From Euprymna scolopes (taxonomy: Eukaryota > Mollusca > Cephalopoda > Sepiida > Sepiolidae), in NCBI GenBank assembly GCA_024364805.1, contig CM044495.1, positions 141,660,469 through 141,684,579 on the forward strand: DNA of 24,111 bases. The letters run 5' to 3'. Within the stretch, counting starts at the first letter, position 1, and every line of letters begins with the position of its first letter. Below are positions 19,141 to 24,111 of the stretch, piece after piece. Below the pieces are notes generated by a model. It saw only the letters and a list, made by a program, of their open reading frames with translations. It was not told the DNA's origin and ran no database searches. The translations under genes and the position numbers were made by a program.

Positions 19141-19955
19141 ACAATGCAGAAACCAGCCTACATAAACTACGAGCACTGTCCTATAACTTATATGAATAAA
19201 ACAAAGGCAGAAATAATACGGCCACAGGTAATTGAGAATACTAAAACAGAAAAATACTATACCTTACTTTTAATACTTAACAAGAAAATAAAAGGCCTAC
19301 CAAATCGTAGAATTCGCCGTTCCCGCAGATAACAAGATGGATATCAAGGAGACGGAGAAGCAAAGTAAATACACGGAACTGGCTAGGAAGCTGAAAGTAA
19401 TAGGAACAATGAAGAAAGTCAATATAACACCAATAAGAGTTGTAGCACTAGGAACTATCCGCAACACTTCGAAAAAAGAATAGGAGAGATTGGAATTAGG
19501 GTAAGAGGTGAGAAGATACAACTAATAGCAATAATGAAAACGGTTAGAATATTAATGGATTACCCTGGAACGCAGAGACCAATTCATATAAGTTTAAACG
19601 ATAACCGCTCTTATATAAACTGCACGAAAAACAAAACGATAGAGGAATATCACATGGAATCAATAAAACTGAAACCGTATAATTGTAAACTAATTCCCTC
19701 GCACACACTCCAAACTTTTTAGTGTAAGAATCAACTGGCACCACACCGGATGGCCGTGAAAGGTCAAGAAAAATGAGAAGACCGAGGAGAAAGAGCACAA
19801 ATCAGAGCTCCGCTGGATAAGTGTGAAGAAGTTTGGAACCTTGCGGAGGCTTTTGTCACTCAAATTCTAGTGAAGGCCAATATTTGCTGCCTGTAAGAAA
19901 TACATTCTAAACGGCTGTTGCGGTAATGTAAATTTATTTGCAAAAGTTATCAAAA
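19141..19955 (+). mobile_element. REL-endonuclease fragment, copy B, with 3' UTR
   Basis: It starts in an eroded linker (RPQVIENTKTEKYYT) and passes through VEFAVPADNKMDIKETEK, YTELARKLKVIGTMKKVNI and VVALGTI to an altered C-terminus. The 3' UTR from about 19800 aligns with that of the copy at the window end: AAGTGTGAAGAAG, CACTCAAATTC, CTGTTGCGGTAATGTAAATT and TATTTGCA. It is a second tandem copy of the same subfamily as A. Frames are broken several times. Confidence 0.75.
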
Positions 19956-20100
19956 GCTGTGGAGAGTACTGGACATCTGGGGAGTCATATTGTCATCTAC
20001 ATCTCAGAGAAAATCACATGTCGACAGAAAGAAATATTTGATGATGATTCGTGTGAAAACTCCTTGTAAGGTTAAATAATAATTGTTTCGTTTATCAACG
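19956..20100. other. Junction of two opposed LINE 3' ends
   Basis: Plus-strand copy B and the minus-strand LINE to the right meet tail-to-tail here. The exact boundary cannot be placed. No other feature is visible. Confidence 0.4.
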
Positions 20101-20109
20101 CTCCCTGGA

Positions 20110-20770
20110 AAAGATGGGATTCATTTCCAGAAGATTTCCCTCAATCACGGTTCCAAACCAGGAGCTTCAAAGATCAAGGGGTTTCCTAAGGATGTTGGTT
20201 GTACTTACAATAGCAGAAGTTTGCAGGCCACCTAAAACATCGGGGATTCGTAGGTTTTTCAATTGTCCTTCCAGACGACTTGATACCAACTACGACCGGG
20301 ATTATTTTTGTTTTAACCCCGTGTATACGCCTTATCTCCAATGCCAATGGAGCATAATTGCTCCACTTATCGTTCTATTTCTCTCTCATATTCCTGTCCC
20401 AGGGTATTTAAAAGTCTACAATCTGCCAGTTCTTTTAGACTTTGTCAATGACGACCAAATCCAGACGATTATGTTCCAATTGCTTAGTCGTTCTGACACT
20501 TTTGTCCCACCATACCTCTACCTTGCCATCCTACCTTGTTCTCACCTCATCAGACACCTTCTCAAACCATTTTCCAGCACACTTCACCCCAACCCTCTTA
20601 CACACCTCCCAATATATCCGGAGTCCCATGTGATCGTGTCTTTTGCGGTACTCTCTCTGGGCCAGTCCACTACAACCTGCTGCAAGGTGCGCAATTGACT
20701 CTGAGGTCTTACCAGAAATCCAGCATTCTGTAACAACTTCCTTTTCTAGAACCACTTTTTTTAACAATCG
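20110..20770 (-). pseudogene. LINE ORF, zinc knuckle and endonuclease
   Basis: The minus strand reads CWISGKTSESIAHLAAGC, AQREYRKRHDHMGLRIYW and EVCKRVGVKCAGKWFEKV, then an eroded endonuclease (RLDLVVID-like, TGRLLTFKYPGTG, IIPVVVGIK) ending NILRKPLDL. In the CCHC knuckle the second cysteine is serine (CWIS for CxxC). The antisense of this part is open for 194 codons on the plus strand (20114-20698), a shadow and not a gene. Confidence 0.75.
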
Positions 20771-21189
20771 TGTTCCTAACGCCTGCTCTTATGCTGCACA
20801 AACAAAAGCTTCAGTACTCTTAGCCAGATACCCAGCTCTAAGCCATTGCCATTATTTTTCAACAGCCACTTCTGCTATATCCTGGAAGAACCTTCCATGC
20901 ATTTTCTTCCTTGCCAGTTCCTCTGCCCTTTCTCTATCCATACGTTTTCACATAATCAGCCTTGGTCTCACATACCTTCACTTCATTGGCCACAACCTCC
21001 AGCATCCACATGCTCCTTCAACATCTCCTCAGTTCTAACACAATCTTTTACACTTTTCGATCCTCTCCCACCGTCTTTCCTCTTTTGATAGAGCCTCGCT
21101 ACGCTACTTCGAATGTGAAATATACCAAACATTGCTAAAACTTTTCTTGTTTTGATATCCATGGCATGCAACCCCTTGTCAAACCATTC

Positions 21190-22220
21190 TAAAATCCCGC
21201 ACTGTATCTCAAAACACTGACTGCCCATGCATTCACTGCTTTCATTAGATTTCCTCCATACAATTTCGACTTCGTAATTAGTTCCACTCTTCTAAGATAC
21301 TCCTTCCTGACTTTCTCCTTCATTTCTCTGTTCATGATGCTTACACCCTCCAACAGTCCCAAATACTTATACCCTGTATCTTTATTTCGTTCATCATTTC
21401 TCCATTCGGCAGTACTATTCCATTCGAATGAACATTTACTCTCCTTTTCATCACCAGCACGACACATTTACTAATCCCAAACTCCATCCCGATGTCTTCC
21501 GAGTACGTCCCTACGAGCTCTACCAGTTTCTCCATTTCCTTTTCATTTCTACCAAATATATTCAAATTATCCATAAACAATAGATGGTTGAGGCGTCTGT
21601 CACCAGATCCAAAGTTATACCTTAGTGTCTCTCCCTTCAAGAGGATTCTTAGTGGCATCATTATCATTACAAAAAGAAGTGGAGATAACGAATCTCCTTG
21701 GAATATTGCACGTTCTAGCACCTCTCTGTTTGCTGTCAGCACCGTTTTCCATTGAACCATATTTGTCTCCAAAAACCCTACCACATTCCAAGCAGCCTTC
21801 ATCATCAATAGTGTTTCGCAGATCCATGAATAAGGAACAATGCTACACTCAGATTCTTCTTCTTCTTCTTCTTCTTCTTCTTCTTCTTCTTCTTCTTTTT
21901 CTTCTTCTTCTTCTTTGCATCCTGCATTACTGCCTTATCAATCAGTAGTTGCACCTTGGTACCCCTTGGGCCTTTTCGACCCCCTTTCTGTTCACCAGGG
22001 AAAACACCATTACTCACAAGATGACCATAATTTTTTTTCTGCAAAGATTCCAGTTAACAGTTTCTACAATAGTGGTAGACATCTAATTGGTCTGTAATTG
22101 CTGACATCTGTTCCCTTTGCAGGATCCTTCTAAATTAATGTCGTCCTTTCCTTAACAAGCCAATCAGGGAATCTCTTGTAATTGGTCTATAATTATTGGC
22201 ATCTGTTCCTTTTGCAGGAT
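21190..22220 (-). pseudogene. LINE ORF, reverse transcriptase domain
   Basis: Motifs in order are SNYRPI with a CLPLL continuation, LLTGIFAEK, YGHLVSNGVFPGEQKG, TKVQLLIDKAVMQDA, a lysine tract, KNLSVAL, NMVQWKTVLTANREV, IFQGDSLSPLLFV, NHLLFMDNLNIFGRNEKEME, YSEDIGMEFGISKC, KEYLRRVELITKSKL and AVNAWAVSVLRYSAGF. The active site at 21566-21577 reads FMDN instead of F/YMDD, so the second catalytic aspartate is lost. The segment between NLSVAL and the next block is shortened (the usual VDYxKAxDSVPHSWI is reduced to FLIHGSAKHY). Confidence 0.85.
21854..21916. repeat. (TTC)n / (AAG)n microsatellite in the RT frame
   Basis: About 20 triplets with one imperfect unit. On the LINE coding strand they read as lysine codons between MQDA and NLSVAL, where relatives have a short Arg/Lys-rich segment. 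Confidence 0.95.
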
Positions 22221-22240
22221 CTTTTCTAATCAGTGTTGTT
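22071..22240. repeat. 95-bp internal duplication in the LINE
   Basis: ATTGGTCTGTAATTGCTGAC with CATCTGTTCCCTTTGCAGG (from 22086) recurs as ATTGGTCTATAATTATTGGC with CATCTGTTCCTTTTGCAGG (from 22181). The offset is 95 bp. On the coding strand both read the KDPAKGTD.xNYRPI block at the start of the RT. Confidence 0.85.
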
Positions 22241-22249
22241 GATAGACCA

Positions 22250-23310
22250 AATCCCACTGCAGAACTTCCTGGCATTATCTGCATTTAGAGTGTTGTTATT
22301 TCCCGACTGTTTACTACCATTTAATTCTTTATACAGCTGAGACTGATTGTTCCGGAAAAGGTTGTTCTGCCGAAACTTTTTCCAACAAAGTTTCGAATTT
22401 TCATACCACTAGTGTGGATCTTCTCTTTCAACTTTGTTAGAAAAGTCATCGTCCCCTTTTCCAGCAATCTATATCTCCTTTCAAACTCGTCTTTGGCTTT
22501 CTGTTCCAGTTTAACTTCTTTTTTTTATTTCTTCGATTCTATCAATGTTTTTCCGCCACCGTTTAATACTTTCCTCAAACCACCTCTGCCAGTATGGCCT
22601 TCTATCCTTCATTTCTCTCTTTTTATTCTGTATTAAGTCAAGGCGAATCGCAACAACGCATGACGCTGTCTACAGATGTCTGTTAATTTCCGTAATCGAT
22701 ATATTCTTTCTGGTGATGTTGTGAATTACTCCTTGAACTATTTTTACCTCACTTTTCATCTTCCGCCTATAACTACTTCTCATGTTTGGAATATCTATGG
22801 TCTCGTCTCAAAGAAGAACCTCTCTTAACTTCTGAAGTACTTCTTTTTCTACAGAAGTCAAAGCTCGAATTTCATCACCACTTCTCCATACATCTGCTCC
22901 TTCCACTAGTTCCATTATCTCAGAGTTATTGATCTCATCTGCCATAGATCCTTCAAACTCTTTATCATTATTTCCCCTAACCATAGGATTCCATTCCTCC
23001 TCAGTTGCCCGCCTCCCATCATCGCTTATATTTCCCTTCTACACTTCCACTTTCCCAGTGCTTTCATCAGAGTTAGTTTCATCAATTTTACTTTCGCTAT
23101 TCATTTCATTCCTAACCATCCGTTCAATCTCTTCCCTTACAATCACACAAAGTAGGTTGTTATTTTTTATTTGTTTTAACTGGGATACCAAACTCGCGAC
23201 ACTCCTTGCTCCTTCTCCTCTAGACTCCCACTCTTCCTTCACTTTTCGGATATATCCACCAGATTTGGTACTTCCACTTGTTACAAAGCATTCCTACATT
23301 ACTCTTCTTT
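22250..23310 (-). pseudogene. LINE ORF, N-terminal region
   Basis: Minus-strand frames read SVASLVSQLKQIKNN, IVREEIERMVRNEM, EINNSEIMELVEGADVW and EVKIVQGVIHNITRKNIS. These are followed by DRRPYWQRWFEESIKRWRKN, a basic coiled-coil-like IDRIEEIKK, and YKELNGSKQSGNNNT with ARKFCSGIW. The WxxR and FWSxIW-type blocks precede the RT in REL LINEs. A DNA-binding zinc finger expected at the extreme N-terminus is not seen. Confidence 0.7.
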
Positions 23311-23318
23311 CCCCATCC

Positions 23319-23372
<54 letters not shown>
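23319..23372. repeat. (AAT)18 microsatellite between divergent LINEs
   Basis: An uninterrupted AAT run of about 54 bp at the junction of the minus-strand LINE and the plus-strand copy to its right. It produces Asn, Ile and Tyr runs in spurious frames. Confidence 0.95.
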
Positions 23373-24111
23373 CTGTCCCAAAATGAATATATGAACAGAC
23401 ATGACCAAGTGGGAAAGACAGTACACTGGGAATTATGTAAACAACTGCATCTCGAACACACAGACAAGTAGTACAAACAGAAGCCGACAACAGTACTTGA
23501 AAACGAGAATCACAAAATCTTATAGGACATGGACATACAAACTGATAAACCTATCCAAGCAAGAAGACCGTATGTCGTAATAATTAACAAAAAAGAAAAA
23601 CCCTGTCAAATGGTCGACTTTGCTATTCCAGCCGACCACAGGGTGAATATCAAAGAAAAGGAAAAAACAGAGCAAATACACAGAGCTAGCCAGAGAACTG
23701 AAAGGGATATGGAAGATGAAGAAAATCAAAATAATACATATAATAGCAGGAGCACTAGGAACAATTCCCAAAGACGTTGAAAAAAGAATGGCAGAAATTG
23801 GAATCAAAGGAATGACTGGAAAATACAACGAACAACAATAATGAAAACAACTGAAATATTAAGGAAAACTATAAGTGATATAACCCCACCCTATCCACCT
23901 ATTATTACATTACTGCCCCCCCAAAAAAAAGAGTGAGACCAAACAGCCAAGTAGAGTCAAGGAGGAAGGAAAGACCTCCTCTGGAAAAGTGCGAAGAGAA
24001 TTGAAACCTTGGAGAGACTTATTGCCACTCAAATTCCAGTGAGGACCAATAGCCGCTGCCATCGAGAAATTAATAGCAAGTAGCTGTTGCGATAATGCAA
24101 ATTTATTTGCA
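23373..24111 (+). mobile_element. REL-type LINE, linker, endonuclease and 3' UTR, runs off window
   Basis: The plus strand reads EYMNRHDQVGKTVHWELCKQ, LHLEHTDK, KPTTVLENENHKIL, DMDIQTDKPIQARRPYVV, IINKKEKPCQMVDFAIPADH and RVNIKEKEKTEQ. A frame change leads to AGALGTIPKDVEKRMAEIGI and the C-terminus TTIMKTTEILRKTISDI near 23880. The catalytic RPD of the endonuclease reads RPY here. The 3' UTR (CACTCAAATTCCAGTGAGG, CTGTTGCGATAATGCAAATT) matches copy B at 19.8-19.94 kb. This is the least decayed REL endonuclease in the window, with few stops. It is 5'-truncated at the (AAT)n run. Confidence 0.85.

Larger units (their letters stand above)
20101..23318 (-). mobile_element. REL-type (R2/R4-like) LINE, near full-length but broken
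   Basis: Reading leftwards, 3.2 kb follow the full domain order of an R2/R4-like LINE. An N-terminal charged region occupies 22.4-23.3 kb. The RT comes next, then a connection, a zinc knuckle and a C-terminal PD-(D/E)XK endonuclease ending in NILRKPLDL near 20160. It is the most complete element in the window, about 1,050 codons' worth. It is dead: the frame shifts several times (for example near 21385), stops are present, and it carries a lysine-codon microsatellite and a 95-bp duplication. It lies head-to-head with the plus-strand copy at 23.4 kb, separated by an (AAT)n run, and tail-to-tail with copy B. Confidence 0.85.

Noticed and set aside
20114-20698. 194-codon plus-strand open frame
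   Set aside because: It is the antisense shadow of the minus-strand LINE zinc knuckle and endonuclease, which have recognisable motifs in the opposite direction.
21840-22097. Ser-rich or Lys-rich small proteins over the TTC/AAG run
   Set aside because: Only the minus-strand frame continues into LINE motifs; the other frames read the microsatellite.
22929-23471. 180-codon plus-strand open frame with an Asn run
   Set aside because: It is antisense to the LINE N-terminal region and then reads through the (AAT)n microsatellite into another LINE copy.

Overview
This window looks like animal nuclear DNA, most likely from a mollusc such as a cephalopod. It is AT-rich, full of microsatellites, and packed with decayed, nested transposable elements. 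The cephalopod guess is a memory-based inference: the decayed reverse transcriptase and restriction-like endonuclease peptides resemble LINE proteins common in octopus genomes. I found no intact host gene, no functional rRNA or tRNA gene and no bacterial-type operon. Almost every long open frame is a LINE remnant, its antisense shadow or the reading of a tandem repeat.

Layout. 0.2-2.9 kb: minus-strand remains of a LINE with a C-terminal restriction-like endonuclease (REL type, R2/R4-like), split by an unclassified repeat, here called X, that carries a four-copy 63-bp tandem array. 3.3-3.7 kb: a tRNA-like relic and a 5S rRNA-like relic. 3.7-6.1 kb: no identifiable element. 6.1-7.1 kb: a 230-bp inverted repeat and the endonuclease end of a second REL LINE. 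8.2-8.7 kb: a 12/24-bp minisatellite. 9.35-11.18 kb: a cluster of four Helitron-like non-autonomous copies, two of them with a tRNA-like module near the 3' end. 11.7-13.0 kb: an unidentified broken minus-strand coding relic. 13.02-13.17 kb: a mariner-type MITE whose core is almost entirely (TA)44.

13.4-16.1 kb: a plus-strand Jockey/CR1-like LINE, split by an unknown insert and by a second copy of X. 16.4-17.7 kb: a plus-strand REL LINE (reverse transcriptase to zinc knuckle). 17.7-18.2 kb: the 3' end of another Jockey/CR1-like LINE. 18.2-18.9 kb: a GC-richer, possibly LTR-like block and a possible tRNA-derived SINE. 18.9-19.95 kb: two partial REL-endonuclease copies in tandem. 20.0-23.3 kb: a minus-strand REL LINE keeping most of its coding length. 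23.4-24.1 kb: a plus-strand REL zinc-knuckle/endonuclease/3' UTR copy running to the window edge.

Nothing here works together as a pathway. The useful signal is in how elements are nested, in microsatellites that grew inside LINE reading frames, in the X repeat that hit two different LINE types, and in the Helitron-like copies carrying tRNA-like modules.
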